DNA from: Sphingobacterium sp. ML3W
GTDB lineage: Bacteria > Bacteroidota > Bacteroidia > Sphingobacteriales > Sphingobacteriaceae
Reading direction: 5' to 3'
Assembly: GCF_000747525.1 (NCBI RefSeq)
Contig: NZ_CP009278.1
Span: 2,356,001-2,420,000, forward strand
Length of the DNA stretch: 64,000 nt
This document shows positions 38,261 through 48,266 of this stretch, piece by piece (the stretch's first letter is position 1; each line of letters starts with the position of its first letter). Made by a program: the position numbers and the translations under genes. Below the pieces are notes generated by a model. That model did no database searches. It had not been told where the DNA came from and was given only the letters and a program-made list of their open reading frames with translations.

Positions 38261-39214
38261 TAAACGCAGAAGTTGTAATTGCAGGATTGATTTTACCTTT
38301 TCTTTTAAGGAATCGGGGCTGATTATATCTGCATGGTCGCCAAACATCATAAACCAGCGCGCAAAGCCCATGTCAGCGTTTTTGATATCAAAAATCATCT
38401 CCACTTGACCATCTTTTAGGCTTTCTTCTTTAAAACCAAAATATTTGCGTTCCCAATGCAGGTAATGCGCAAATAATGGGTCGACATGAATGACCACACG
38501 TGTAAATGTAGCTTCTAATTCTCGTTCTGCTAGGTATTGTTCTAGATCGGGATGTTTCTTGAATTGCAGCTGATCCAATATCTTGATATTGGAGATACGA
38601 TCCGTTCGAAATTGTCTGTAATCGTTCCGTACTAGACAAAAGGCATAGATATACCAATGATTACTTTCATGAAAGACACCTATGGGTTCTATTTCCCTAA
38701 TGGTAGCCTCTTGTTGATAAGCGGCCTGATAACTGATCTCCAATACATTTTTTTGTGCAATGCACTGGAAAAGCGTAGTTAGTGTATTAGGAAGTGCTTT
38801 GCTCAATTGATTGTGTGATATGGACCTCATAACCACATTTTTGTCTATGGTTTCCATCCAATCTTTATCCGAGCTTCGTATAATTGCCTTTAGCTTATAG
38901 ATCGCCGAAGAAAAATGATCTTTCATTTCTTTGTCGATAAATTTAATCGCGAGTTTCTCAGCTGCAACAAAACTCGATATTTCTGGTTTTGTAAACATCA
39001 TGGGGGGTATTTTGTACCCTTCTACCAGTTCGTAACCTAGACCAGCTTCGCCGATAATGGGTATCCCTGCCGCAGTTAGGCTTCTAATATCGCGGTAAAT
39101 AGTCCTAAGGCTGACCTCAAAACGGTTCGCTAATTCTTGTGCTTTGACTGTCTTCTTCGACTGTAGTTGTATTAAAATAGCGAGTATGCGATCAAATCTG
39201 TTGAGTTCTTCCAC
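38255..39214 (-). CDS. WYL domain transcriptional regulator (YafY type)
   Basis: The 319-residue product has an N-terminal winged helix (about residues 8-60, with FEVSLRTIYRDIRSL) and a WYL domain (about 140-240, with IEPIGVFHESNHWYIYAFC), then a C-terminal WCX extension. WYL regulators sense ligands such as nucleotides or nucleic acids. It is convergent with the DinB gene, with a terminator between them. Confidence 0.93.
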   Translation of the reverse strand: MEELNRFDRILAILIQLQSKKTVKAQELANRFEVSLRTIYRDIRSLTAAGIPIIGEAGLGYELVEGYKIPPMMFTKPEISSFVAAEKLAIKFIDKEMKDHFSSAIYKLKAIIRSSDKDWMETIDKNVVMRSISHNQLSKALPNTLTTLFQCIAQKNVLEISYQAAYQQEATIREIEPIGVFHESNHWYIYAFCLVRNDYRQFRTDRISNIKILDQLQFKKHPDLEQYLAERELEATFTRVVIHVDPLFAHYLHWERKYFGFKEESLKDGQVEMIFDIKNADMGFARWFMMFGDHADIISPDSLKEKVKSILQLQLLRLK

Positions 39215-39423
39215 TTTAAAAATCTTCTTCTGAATGCGATTGAATATGGGTTTAAGATATAGAATAAATTTTAAAGAGAACCATTGAAACGGATATATTT
39301 ATAGATTTTGTTTTGATATCTTTCATTTAATTAATATAGTTATCCTTGCTCACCTTAATGAAAGGTTGAGTATTTCAGTTTATATTTCATAAGCATTCAT
39401 TTCGTCTTAGATGGTTCAATATT

Positions 39424-40422
39424 TTATTTTTTCAAAGTTGATTGTTCAAGATCCGCGATGATTGCGGCAGCATAATCTTCACCATTTAGTGCAGAGGCTA
39501 GTAGTAAAGCGCCGGGGCTGAAGACGTTAATCTCCATGATTTTATCTGCAATAATATCGAGGCCTACGAAATACATACCATCTTTCGCTAGTTTCTCTGC
39601 AACTTTTTCGACCATAGCTAATAGTTCCGGGCTGATGATTGCTTTTTGTGCCTTGGCTCCCTGATGGATGTTGCTCCTTAGCTCGCCAGCAGGTTGCACC
39701 CGATGTACACTGGCGTATTTTCCATTGATGACGAGAGGTTTTCCGTTGAGTAGGAAAAAGCGGATATCACCATATTGCGCATCGGGTAGGTATTCCTGTG
39801 CGATCAAATAACCATCGCGGCAGATGACTTCGACAATTTGCTTGAGGTTTTTACTTTCTAGCTCATTTACAAGAAATACATTCTTTCCGCCCGAGCCTTT
39901 TAAGGGCTTTAATATGATCTTATTATTTTCCTTTTCAAAAAACTCTTTTACATCGTCATAACTACGGGTGACGATGGTTCTCGGACGTATCTCCTCAGGG
40001 AAATTTTCAAGATAGAGTTTGTTTTCGGCATCAATAAGGGCGCGCGGGTTGTTCAGCACTCTGACACCAAGATTTTGTGCTAGTTGTGCAAATTGCAGCC
40101 CCATAGCGGCAGCCCATGGTCTATTGATCATATCAAGAACCGGGTCATATCGGAGCCATAGGATATCCAATTCATGTAGAAAGACTCTTTCCTTAGTTGT
40201 GGATCGGAGCGTGTCAATCAGTTGTTCGGTGTCTGAAATATCATCGATATGGTGTACGGCTCGAGCATGGGCACCAACCTGATCTTGATCGAGATAAACA
40301 AAATCTGCCAGTCCGATATAATAAATAGAGTGGCCTCGCTGGAGCGCTTTTAGTGCTAATAATGTGGTGGTGAAACTTGCCTTTTCTTTGTGTGTCTGAT
40401 TGATGATAAATGCGATTTTCAT
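39424..40422 (-). CDS. GshB-like ATP-grasp ligase
   Basis: The 332-residue product matches the GshB (glutathione synthetase) fold: N-terminal MKIAFIINQT, the phosphate-binding KPLKGSGGKNVFLV near residue 185, RFFLLNGKPLVI near 240, and the metal-binding VGLDIIADKIMEINVFSP near 290-307. It is the third gene of an operon with an N-formylglutamate amidohydrolase-like and a DUF1704/QEGLA protein, 13 nt after the latter. No gshA-type glutamate-cysteine ligase is in the window, so the substrates need not be those of glutathione synthesis. It probably forms an amide bond with ATP. Confidence 0.85.
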   Translation of the reverse strand: MKIAFIINQTHKEKASFTTTLLALKALQRGHSIYYIGLADFVYLDQDQVGAHARAVHHIDDISDTEQLIDTLRSTTKERVFLHELDILWLRYDPVLDMINRPWAAAMGLQFAQLAQNLGVRVLNNPRALIDAENKLYLENFPEEIRPRTIVTRSYDDVKEFFEKENNKIILKPLKGSGGKNVFLVNELESKNLKQIVEVICRDGYLIAQEYLPDAQYGDIRFFLLNGKPLVINGKYASVHRVQPAGELRSNIHQGAKAQKAIISPELLAMVEKVAEKLAKDGMYFVGLDIIADKIMEINVFSPGALLLASALNGEDYAAAIIADLEQSTLKK

Positions 40423-40435
40423 GTCGGATAGTGCT

Positions 40436-42274
40436 TTAAAAATTTGAAAGGTTGAAAATATTGTCTCCTGCTTTGATTTTATCTATATTCTGTAAATATG
40501 GTTCTGATAAGTAACGCGGTTTTAAGATTGGATTACTTAAAAGACCTCTTTGTGTCAATTCTTCTACAATCGGAATGTAGTCCTCTCTAATTTTGCCAAT
40601 AAGAAGTGGAGATAAACTTCTTCCTTCTCGGATGTAGGTAATAATGCTCATAAGACCCTTGAGGTAAAGCGCGTCTTTGGTCAATCCGCCACCACGATAA
40701 ACACGAGTACAGATCGAAAAGGCTGTCTCCTCCGTGAAGTGGTAATGGTCTACCAATAAAAAGAAAGTATCACTAAAATTATGACCAGCCAATAGATGAT
40801 GTACGGCGACTACTCGGGCTGCAATGATGCGTAATCGATCGCCGCTCAGTTCATTGACCATATATTCCGAAAACACAGCTAACCCTTCTTGCAATTGCTC
40901 GTATCCTGGTACTCCCAAGCTGAACAATTTAAAGGGTTGTGACTTACCATTGAAATAGGTGACGATATGCGTACCGACTTCATGTTGGATCAGTGCTCTA
41001 GCTCTAGATTCTTCGACTTCGTAATATTTACTGATGTTAAGGACACCGCGATTGACCATAATGCCCGTGATGTCTTCTCGAATTCGGACTCCGGTCTCCA
41101 GCGTGGGCAGTTGTTGCCGGAGGTATGCGAGCTCTTCTTTTGCCAATTTTGCAAATGCTGTAGCATTGATCATTTTTTTTGGTGGCGCTTTTTTCTTCCC
41201 ATTACGCTCATATACCAATAATATCGCTTTTGCAGTCTCGAGTAAATTATCACTCACATTACCAAAAACTTGTAGGCTGCCATGTAAAAAGCCCTCATTT
41301 CCACGGTCGATCAACATGGTCATCATGGCATCTAATTCTTTACGCTTGTCCCTAAAAAGATAGGCTATGGTCGGATCGTCGATATCTTCTATTCTCAGGT
41401 CATATAAATGCCTCTTGACCAACTCTGGGTCGATTGGCATTGGCCTATACCTGAATTTAGGTGATTTTAAGAACTTATCTTTTTTGAACTGTAACCAAGC
41501 TTCACGTGTATTTAGGGGACTTACTAATAATAGAAAATCAAATTTTTGACTTTCGACCGCTAGATTTTGATCTATTTCCATGACCAGAGGCTGTAGTTCT
41601 GTGGTCTTTAACATTCTGAACTGAGAGACCTTCAACGAAGTATAGAGTCGCACAAATTCCAAGAAATTCTTGCGCAGGCTTTTTGTAAAAACGTCGCGAT
41701 AATTTCTCAGAATAAGAGGGTATGCATTTCCTGTAAGCGCATCGATATAATGTGGCTTTATCGCAATTCCCGTATAAATAAGCTGTTTGTATTCCTCGGC
41801 CAAAGGGTTGATGAATGGGACTGTCCCAGGAGGTGTAGGCGATTTGGCATCTTTTTGAATTGCAATCGATAACGCCAGATTCTGGTCATTGGTCTTAAAA
41901 TCCTTGATAAACTTTTGGGCGATTGGTAAGGCCGATTTTTGAGATATGTGTAGTGTTACATCGTTGTCCATGTCTTTGTTCTGCCAGATTTCGATCAGTT
42001 GACAGGCACCGAATTCATCAATCAGTTGCCGGATAATGGGCGCTGCAACAGCGTTAAAGTCTAAGTCGGACTCTTTTCCCACCACTGAACAAGTTTCCGA
42101 CTTTGCCAAAGTGGATAGCATCTGATCTTTCCCTTCGGGAGGTATGCGGTAGACTAAAAGTAAGGGAATAATGCGCTTTAGAACAAGTTTACTATCTTTT
42201 GAAAACTGTATGTGAACGGGTTCTTTTTGTGTGATGGATGTAACTGCTTTTGCGATTGCTTTACTTTGATCCAT
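40436..42274 (-). CDS. DUF1704 / QEGLA-motif metallopeptidase-like protein
   Basis: From ATG 42274 the product is 612 residues; 33 extra codons up to 42373 lie inside the upstream gene. Key motifs are QHEVGTH (H431, E432, H436) and QEGLA (Q462-A466), the signature of DUF1704, named in databases as 'flavohemoglobin expression-modulating QEGLA motif protein'. Eukaryotic relatives (MATCAP/KIAA0895L) are zinc carboxypeptidases that remove tyrosine from tubulin, so this protein is probably a metallocarboxypeptidase. It overlaps the upstream amidohydrolase gene by 14 nt, showing translational coupling. The substrate is unknown. Confidence 0.88.
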   Translation of the reverse strand: MDQSKAIAKAVTSITQKEPVHIQFSKDSKLVLKRIIPLLLVYRIPPEGKDQMLSTLAKSETCSVVGKESDLDFNAVAAPIIRQLIDEFGACQLIEIWQNKDMDNDVTLHISQKSALPIAQKFIKDFKTNDQNLALSIAIQKDAKSPTPPGTVPFINPLAEEYKQLIYTGIAIKPHYIDALTGNAYPLILRNYRDVFTKSLRKNFLEFVRLYTSLKVSQFRMLKTTELQPLVMEIDQNLAVESQKFDFLLLVSPLNTREAWLQFKKDKFLKSPKFRYRPMPIDPELVKRHLYDLRIEDIDDPTIAYLFRDKRKELDAMMTMLIDRGNEGFLHGSLQVFGNVSDNLLETAKAILLVYERNGKKKAPPKKMINATAFAKLAKEELAYLRQQLPTLETGVRIREDITGIMVNRGVLNISKYYEVEESRARALIQHEVGTHIVTYFNGKSQPFKLFSLGVPGYEQLQEGLAVFSEYMVNELSGDRLRIIAARVVAVHHLLAGHNFSDTFFLLVDHYHFTEETAFSICTRVYRGGGLTKDALYLKGLMSIITYIREGRSLSPLLIGKIREDYIPIVEELTQRGLLSNPILKPRYLSEPYLQNIDKIKAGDNIFNLSNF

Positions 42275-43046
42275 AATGATTTTGATAGCTTTGTTTAATG
42301 AAAGAGATGGAAGAATATAGTATTTTTTTGAGTGACTCAATATGCTCAAGATTAGGGACACCGGTCCATTCATTCATAAAATCCTTTCTAAATTCAATGG
42401 ATAGAACACAGCCTTTTTGACCATATTTACTGCTGATCCACTTAGAAAGATATCCTCCAGAAAATTTAACGTTTTCTCGAGCGTCAATAGTTTGTCCATT
42501 GATTTTGTGCTCCTTCAGGTATTTCATGAAGTTGTCAATCAACGGTCTCCAGATACCGGTATTATTAATCGTCCCGATATTGATTTGTGGATTAGTCTTA
42601 GTATCTACCACCTCATCAGGACCCAAGCGCTTGGCATTGTAGCTGTGGATGTCATAAATGATAAAATAGCCAAACTGTTGGATGCTGTTTTCGATTATGA
42701 GTGACAGCAACTTCTGAATATAATGATAAGATTGATGCAGTTGTGCTACAATTGCTTTGGTAGGGGGCTGTTTCCATACCTGTAAACCCCAAGCCTGGTC
42801 CGGATGGATATAAACAGCATCTTGAATGGGTCTATTAAGGTCTATTTGAAATCTAGAAGTTTTGATCAGGAGCCTATTGGTATCAAGATCTGTTAATAGT
42901 CCTGTATAAGGGTCTTCTTCTCTTAATCTTTCGGATTCAGAAAGATTCATGAGAGGGGAGATTTGATTTGCAATTTGATGTCCATCGTGAATGGCCAATG
43001 CTAGAACTGGTCCACCTTTTTCTTCTAAAACATATTGAATTTCCAT
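42261..43046 (-). CDS. N-formylglutamate amidohydrolase-like protein
   Basis: From ATG 43046 the product is 261 residues; an in-frame codon at 43091 adds 15 residues of doubtful value. IHDGHQIAN near residue 20 and YDIHSYN near 135 carry the His/Asp metal ligands of the FGase family (PF05013), and EFRKDFMNEWTG near 220 is conserved-looking. The classic enzyme hydrolyses N-formylglutamate in histidine breakdown, but no hut gene is nearby. As the first gene of the operon with DUF1704 and the ATP-grasp ligase, it more probably hydrolyses an amide of a peptide-like compound. Confidence 0.85.
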   Translation of the reverse strand: MEIQYVLEEKGGPVLALAIHDGHQIANQISPLMNLSESERLREEDPYTGLLTDLDTNRLLIKTSRFQIDLNRPIQDAVYIHPDQAWGLQVWKQPPTKAIVAQLHQSYHYIQKLLSLIIENSIQQFGYFIIYDIHSYNAKRLGPDEVVDTKTNPQINIGTINNTGIWRPLIDNFMKYLKEHKINGQTIDARENVKFSGGYLSKWISSKYGQKGCVLSIEFRKDFMNEWTGVPNLEHIESLKKILYSSISFIKQSYQNHYGSK

Positions 43047-43165
43047 ATTGCTTTTTTGCTTATATAAGTAGATCATATAAGGGATAAACAATTGGGTAGC
43101 TAAATAGTTTGTATGCCATGAAGGAAGGTGTGTAAACTAATTTTCAAGATACTTGTTATTTGATT

Positions 43166-44182
43166 ATGGGATTGATAAGTTTTACGAATCGGGGTATCTA
43201 TTGTCAACAGGGTGATTTTTATATAGACCCTTGGTTACCGGTAGATTATGCGGTGACCACACATGGGCATGCCGATCATGTACGATGGGGAAATAAATAT
43301 TACCTGTGCCACCATTTAACCAAGGCTATTATTAAATGTAGGATAAGTGAGGACTTGATTGTCGAGTCTTTAGGGTATGGCGAGACCATAAGCCGAAATG
43401 GTGTTCAGATTTCTTTTCATCCAGCAGGACATGTAATTGGTTCGGCGCAGGTGCGTTTAGCCTATAAAGGGGAGGTATGTGTGCTCTCTGGCGATTATAA
43501 GACCGAATACGACGGTATAAGTACTGCTTTTGAGCCTGTCAAGTGCCATACTTTCGTTTCTGAAAGTACTTTTGGACTTCCAATCTATAATTGGCTGCCG
43601 CAGGAAACCATATTTCAGGATATCAACCAATGGGCCGACAAGAATAGGGAAGAGCATAAAACGACCGTACTCATCGCATACAGTTTGGGTAAGGCCCAGC
43701 GTCTAATGCAAAACCTGGCAGGACATAGGCCTATTTATGTTCATAGAAGTATTGCACGGTTAAATGCGGCAATTCAACAGGCTGGTGTATCCTTGCCATC
43801 ATATACAGAGATTTCAGCAGAGACAGGTAAGGACGAGTTGCAGGCTGGGATATTGATCGTTCCCCCCGCTATGCGGGATACCAAGTGGATCAAGAGTCTG
43901 CATACGGCAGCGGTAGGAGTCTGTTCTGGATGGATGCAGGTGCGATCGCACAGGAGGTGGCAAAGCGCTGATGCCGGTTTTGCTCTGAGTGATCATGCGG
44001 ACTGGAACGGATTGATCGATGCGATTCGGGCAACTGAAGCAGAGAAAATATATGTTACTCATGGTTTCACCTCTGTTTTTGCTCGTTACTTGACAGAGCA
44101 AGGATTGGATGCCGAAGCGGTTTCAACGCAATTTGGAGTGGAAGATGATGAAAGGATAGAAGAGAAGGAGGTGAGCATTTGA
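43166..44182 (+). CDS. Ligase-associated DNA exonuclease (metallo-beta-lactamase fold)
   Basis: From ATG 43166 the product is 338 residues. The metal motif HGHADH (about residues 32-37) and a later PAGHVIGS and SGDYKTEYDG are those of the beta-CASP/MBL nucleases of the ligase-associated repair cluster (TIGR04122 type). ALSDHAD near 270 is another ligand region. It is the first of four coupled genes. The stop overlaps the ligase start (TTGA). Confidence 0.93.
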   Translation: MGLISFTNRGIYCQQGDFYIDPWLPVDYAVTTHGHADHVRWGNKYYLCHHLTKAIIKCRISEDLIVESLGYGETISRNGVQISFHPAGHVIGSAQVRLAYKGEVCVLSGDYKTEYDGISTAFEPVKCHTFVSESTFGLPIYNWLPQETIFQDINQWADKNREEHKTTVLIAYSLGKAQRLMQNLAGHRPIYVHRSIARLNAAIQQAGVSLPSYTEISAETGKDELQAGILIVPPAMRDTKWIKSLHTAAVGVCSGWMQVRSHRRWQSADAGFALSDHADWNGLIDAIRATEAEKIYVTHGFTSVFARYLTEQGLDAEAVSTQFGVEDDERIEEKEVSI

Positions 44183-45777
44183 AAAGGTTCAGTAATTTGA
44201 TTTCCAAACTGGAGCAAAGCAATAAGACGAATGATAAACTAGCGGCACTTGTACACTATTTTTCGGAGGCTGATGAGGTGGATAAAATATGGGTGATTGC
44301 GTTATTTACAGGTAAAAAACCCAAAAGGACCATCAATACCAAGTTATTGAAAGAATGGATAACAGAAATCACTGATCTACCCATTTGGCTCTTTACCGAG
44401 TGCTACCACAATGTAGGTGATTTGAGTGAAACAATTGCGCTACTATTACCCCCTCCAACCGCACATTCGGATATTCCTTTACATCAATGGATATTGGATT
44501 TGAAAAGGTTAGTAAGCAGTAGCGATGAAGATAAAAAACAGTTTGTTTTCGATGCTTGGATGAAGTTGGATGTACAGGAACGGTTTGTCTTTAATAAATT
44601 GATCTCGGGTAATTTTAGAGTGGGTATCTCTGGTAAGAATTTGATACATGCCTTAGCCAAGCTCACGGGGCTAGAGGTAAACCACATTACCCATAGTATA
44701 ATGGGAAAATGGGATCCTGAACAGATCACCTACACAGACCTGTTAGAAGGGGTGCATGTCAATACCGATAACTCATGGCCTTATCCCTTTTGTTTGGCAA
44801 ATCCAATCGAAGTTCCGGTGCAGGAATTGGGGGCAATTGCCGATTGGCAGGCAGAGTGGAAATGGGATGGTATTAGAGGACAGCTCATTAAAAGGAATGA
44901 CGAGCTATTCATTTGGTCCCGCGGTGAAGAGTTGATCACGGATCAATTCCCTGAATTGCATATTGCGCTGGAGGGTCTTCCGAATGGAACGGTCTTAGAT
45001 GGCGAGATTTTGGCTGTGAGAGATGGCGAAGTGCTGTCTTTCAGTACGCTTCAGCAACGGTTGAATAGGAAGACCATTCTCAAGAAGCAATTGGAACAAG
45101 CACCTATTTCTTTCTATGCCTACGATCTGTTGGAGTATGGCGGACAGGATATGAGGGGGGAAAGCCTACGAAAAAGGAGATTCCTATTGGAACAGCTATT
45201 GCCCATCGGTAAGATCATTCAACCCTCACCAATTGTTTCTTTCGATACATGGGAGAGTTTAGTGGAAACGAGAAAAAAGTCACGAGAAATGAACAGTGAG
45301 GGGCTTATGTTGAAACATCAGGATTCTTTATACCATAGCGGACGAAAAAGAGGTGATTGGTGGAAATGGAAGATAGAACCTTTTACCGTTGATGTGGTAA
45401 TGATATATGCGCAGAAAGGTAGTGGAAGAAGGGCTAATTTTTTTACTGATTACACCTTTGCGGTAAGGGATGGAGATCAATTTGTGACCATAGCCAAGGC
45501 GTATTCTGGATTGACAGATAAGGAGATTAAAGAGGTCAATCGATTTGTAGTGAAAAATGCCATTGAAAAGTTTGGGCCTGTAAGAACAGTAAAGCCGGAA
45601 TTGGTGTTTGAAATTGCTTTTGAAGGGATAGCTTTAAGTAAAAGGCATAAAGCGGGGCTGGCACTGCGTTTTCCAAGGATCGTGCGCTGGAGAAGGGATA
45701 AGAAAGTCGAGGATATCAATACAGTGGAAGATCTACGAGTGCTATTAAAATCAACGATGAGGGAAAGCGAGTTATGA
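44179..45777 (+). CDS. ATP-dependent DNA ligase (ligase-associated cluster)
   Basis: The 532-residue product has the N-terminal DNA-binding domain, then the adenylation motif KWDGIRGQ with catalytic K228, LDGEILAV, the motif EGLMLKHQDSLY, and the OB fold ending RFPRIVRWRRDK. The start is TTG at 44179: an AAGGAGG Shine-Dalgarno lies 7 nt before it and the codon overlaps the exonuclease stop, so translation is coupled. The family member of this cluster seals DNA in damage repair. Confidence 0.95.
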   Translation: MKRFSNLISKLEQSNKTNDKLAALVHYFSEADEVDKIWVIALFTGKKPKRTINTKLLKEWITEITDLPIWLFTECYHNVGDLSETIALLLPPPTAHSDIPLHQWILDLKRLVSSSDEDKKQFVFDAWMKLDVQERFVFNKLISGNFRVGISGKNLIHALAKLTGLEVNHITHSIMGKWDPEQITYTDLLEGVHVNTDNSWPYPFCLANPIEVPVQELGAIADWQAEWKWDGIRGQLIKRNDELFIWSRGEELITDQFPELHIALEGLPNGTVLDGEILAVRDGEVLSFSTLQQRLNRKTILKKQLEQAPISFYAYDLLEYGGQDMRGESLRKRRFLLEQLLPIGKIIQPSPIVSFDTWESLVETRKKSREMNSEGLMLKHQDSLYHSGRKRGDWWKWKIEPFTVDVVMIYAQKGSGRRANFFTDYTFAVRDGDQFVTIAKAYSGLTDKEIKEVNRFVVKNAIEKFGPVRTVKPELVFEIAFEGIALSKRHKAGLALRFPRIVRWRRDKKVEDINTVEDLRVLLKSTMRESEL

Positions 45778-48266
45778 AAAAAACTGTTGGCTATCAAAAG
45801 GTCTTAAAATGGCTTAAGGTAAATAAGAAGAAACCCTTTCCATTTCAGGAAAAAACCTGGGAAGCTTACCTCGCGGGTTATAGCGGTCTACTGAATGCGC
45901 CTACAGGTTTTGGGAAAACCTACGCTGTCTTTTTGGCTCCGATCATCGCCTATCTGAATGAAGGGCCTATACCTAAAAAGGCTAAGCTTGGGTTGCGTGT
46001 TATCTGGATTACACCATTGCGGTCATTGTCCAAAGATTTAGCTCGTGCTATGGAAGAGGCTTTATTTCAACTGGATATCGGATGGCGAGTAGGGGTGCGC
46101 AATGGCGATACTTCGGTGTCTGAAAAGCAGAAACAAAAACGTGCGATGCCCCAAGTACTATTGATTACACCTGAAAGTCTACATCTTCTTCTGGCACAAA
46201 AAAACACGGAAGCCATTTTTGATAATCTTTCCTGTATCGTAGCAGATGAATGGCACGAATTATTGGGGAGTAAGCGTGGCGTGCTTGTCGAATTGGCGCT
46301 TTCGCGGATAAAGGGAATCCTACGATTTCGGGAAAACAGGGTGCTACAGATTTGGGGGATTTCGGCGACTATCGGTAATCTTGAAGAAGCATTGGCAGTG
46401 TTACAACCGGATGCTGCGGTCTTAAAAACGATTGTAAAAGCCGATTTTGAGAAAAAAATTCAGATACAATCGATCATTCCGGAGACAATCGAGATGTTGC
46501 CTTGGGCAGGGCATTTGGGTATCAAGCTGGCGGATAAATTGATTCCCGTTATCAAAAAAAGCAGAACGACATTAGTCTTTACAAATACGAGAAGCCAAGC
46601 TGAAATCTGGTTTCAACATCTTTTGAAGATCCACCCAGATTTTGCGGGACAGATAGCCATACATCATGGCTCTATTGATCATGAACTGCGTAACTGGATT
46701 GAAGACGCGCTTCATACTGGCATCTTAAAGGTCGTTATTTGCACTTCTTCATTGGATCTAGGTGTCGATTTTAAGCCCGTTGATACGGTCGTCCAGGTAG
46801 GGTCTCCGAAGGGGGTGGCTCGGTTTTTACAGCGTGCCGGAAGAAGTGGGCATTCACCATTTGAAACATCAAAGATCTATTTTATGCCTACGCATGCACT
46901 CGAACTCCTCGAAGTAGCGGCAATCAAAACGGCCGCGAAAACCGGCCAGATTGAAAGCAGGGAGCCTTTTGTCTTGACTTTTGATGTCCTGATACAATAT
47001 CTGGTCTCATTAGCAGTGGGAAGTGGGTTTGATGACAAGATTATCTTTGACGAGGTCAAAAATACCTTTGCATTTGCGGATTTATTGGAAGAGGAGTTTC
47101 AATGGTCCATGCACTTTATAACGCAAGGAGGGAGCAGCTTACACGCTTACCCTGAGTTCCATAAAGTGGTACTGGATGAAGCGGATGGATTATGGAAAGT
47201 AACCAGTCGGCAGATTGCTATGCGGCACCGCCTGCATATTGGGACTATCGTGAGTGATGCGATGCTGAAGGTTAAATTTATGAAGGGTGGTTATATCGGT
47301 ATGATAGAGGAATATTTTGTTTCCAAACTTAAGGCTGGTGATCGTTTTAATCTAGCCGGGAGGAGCTTAGAGTTTGTCATGGTCAGGGATATGCTTGTGC
47401 TGGTGCGAAAAAGTAATCATAAAAAGGCGATAACACCGAGCTGGCAAGGGGGGAGATTGCCGTTAAGTTCCAATCTGGGAGCTATCTTGCGTACCAAGTA
47501 CAGTCAAGTATTAGAAGGAAATGAAGAGGAGGAAGAACTGAAAGTCATAAAGCCCCTATTCCAATTGCAGGAGGCCATTACACATGTTCCATTAGTGGAT
47601 GAGTTTTTGGTCGAATTGATTAAAACCAGAGAAGGATATCATCTTTTTGCTTACCCTTTTGAAGGGAGACTGGTACATGAGGTAATGGCTGCATTGGTTG
47701 CCTATCGGATTTCCAAATTAATGCCTATCACATTTTCTATCGCTATGAACGACTATGGTTTTGAGCTGTTGAGTGATCAGCAGATCCCGATGGATGACGC
47801 CATCGTCTATGAAGTCTTTTCTCCTGAAAACTTGAGTGAAGATATTAATGCAAGTATCAATGCTACCGAGATGGCCAAAAGAAAATTTAGGGATATTGCT
47901 TGTATATCGGGTTTGGTTTTTCAGGGTTATCCGGGCAAATATATCAAGAACAAACAGATCCAATCATCTTCTTCTTTATTTTTCGATGTCTTTGAATCTT
48001 ATGATCCTCGTAACCTATTATTGCGACAGGCCTATGATGAGAATTTTCATTATCAACTGGAGGAACCGCGATTGATGATGGCTTTACAAAGAATACAGAA
48101 AAGTGCCATTATATTGAAGACTGCCACTAGGTTTACGCCCTTTTCTTTCCCTATAAAAGTGGACAGTATGCGCGAGAGTATGAGTTCTGAGGAACTTGAA
48201 GCACGAATTGAAAGAATGAAGGCCGAAGTATTTAAAGATTTGGATAAAGATGGTGAGCCTAATTAA
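45774..48266 (+). CDS. Ligase-associated DEXH-box helicase (Lhr-like)
   Basis: The 830-residue product has Walker A in APTGFGKTYAVF (about residues 41-52), the DEWH box in VADEWHELLGSKRG near 157, an ISATIG motif and QRAGRSGHS near 350, then Lhr-type winged-helix and C-terminal domains. It starts in an ATGA overlap with the ligase gene and ends 17 nt inside the next gene. Lhr-core helicases unwind DNA in 3'-5' direction and act with the nuclease partners of this cluster. Confidence 0.95.
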   Translation: MKKTVGYQKVLKWLKVNKKKPFPFQEKTWEAYLAGYSGLLNAPTGFGKTYAVFLAPIIAYLNEGPIPKKAKLGLRVIWITPLRSLSKDLARAMEEALFQLDIGWRVGVRNGDTSVSEKQKQKRAMPQVLLITPESLHLLLAQKNTEAIFDNLSCIVADEWHELLGSKRGVLVELALSRIKGILRFRENRVLQIWGISATIGNLEEALAVLQPDAAVLKTIVKADFEKKIQIQSIIPETIEMLPWAGHLGIKLADKLIPVIKKSRTTLVFTNTRSQAEIWFQHLLKIHPDFAGQIAIHHGSIDHELRNWIEDALHTGILKVVICTSSLDLGVDFKPVDTVVQVGSPKGVARFLQRAGRSGHSPFETSKIYFMPTHALELLEVAAIKTAAKTGQIESREPFVLTFDVLIQYLVSLAVGSGFDDKIIFDEVKNTFAFADLLEEEFQWSMHFITQGGSSLHAYPEFHKVVLDEADGLWKVTSRQIAMRHRLHIGTIVSDAMLKVKFMKGGYIGMIEEYFVSKLKAGDRFNLAGRSLEFVMVRDMLVLVRKSNHKKAITPSWQGGRLPLSSNLGAILRTKYSQVLEGNEEEEELKVIKPLFQLQEAITHVPLVDEFLVELIKTREGYHLFAYPFEGRLVHEVMAALVAYRISKLMPITFSIAMNDYGFELLSDQQIPMDDAIVYEVFSPENLSEDINASINATEMAKRKFRDIACISGLVFQGYPGKYIKNKQIQSSSSLFFDVFESYDPRNLLLRQAYDENFHYQLEEPRLMMALQRIQKSAIILKTATRFTPFSFPIKVDSMRESMSSEELEARIERMKAEVFKDLDKDGEPN

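Noticed and set aside
42275..42373. Extra N-terminal 33 codons for the DUF1704 protein
   Set aside because: They lie within the upstream gene, look unlike a protein N-terminus and end at a clear ATG at 42274.
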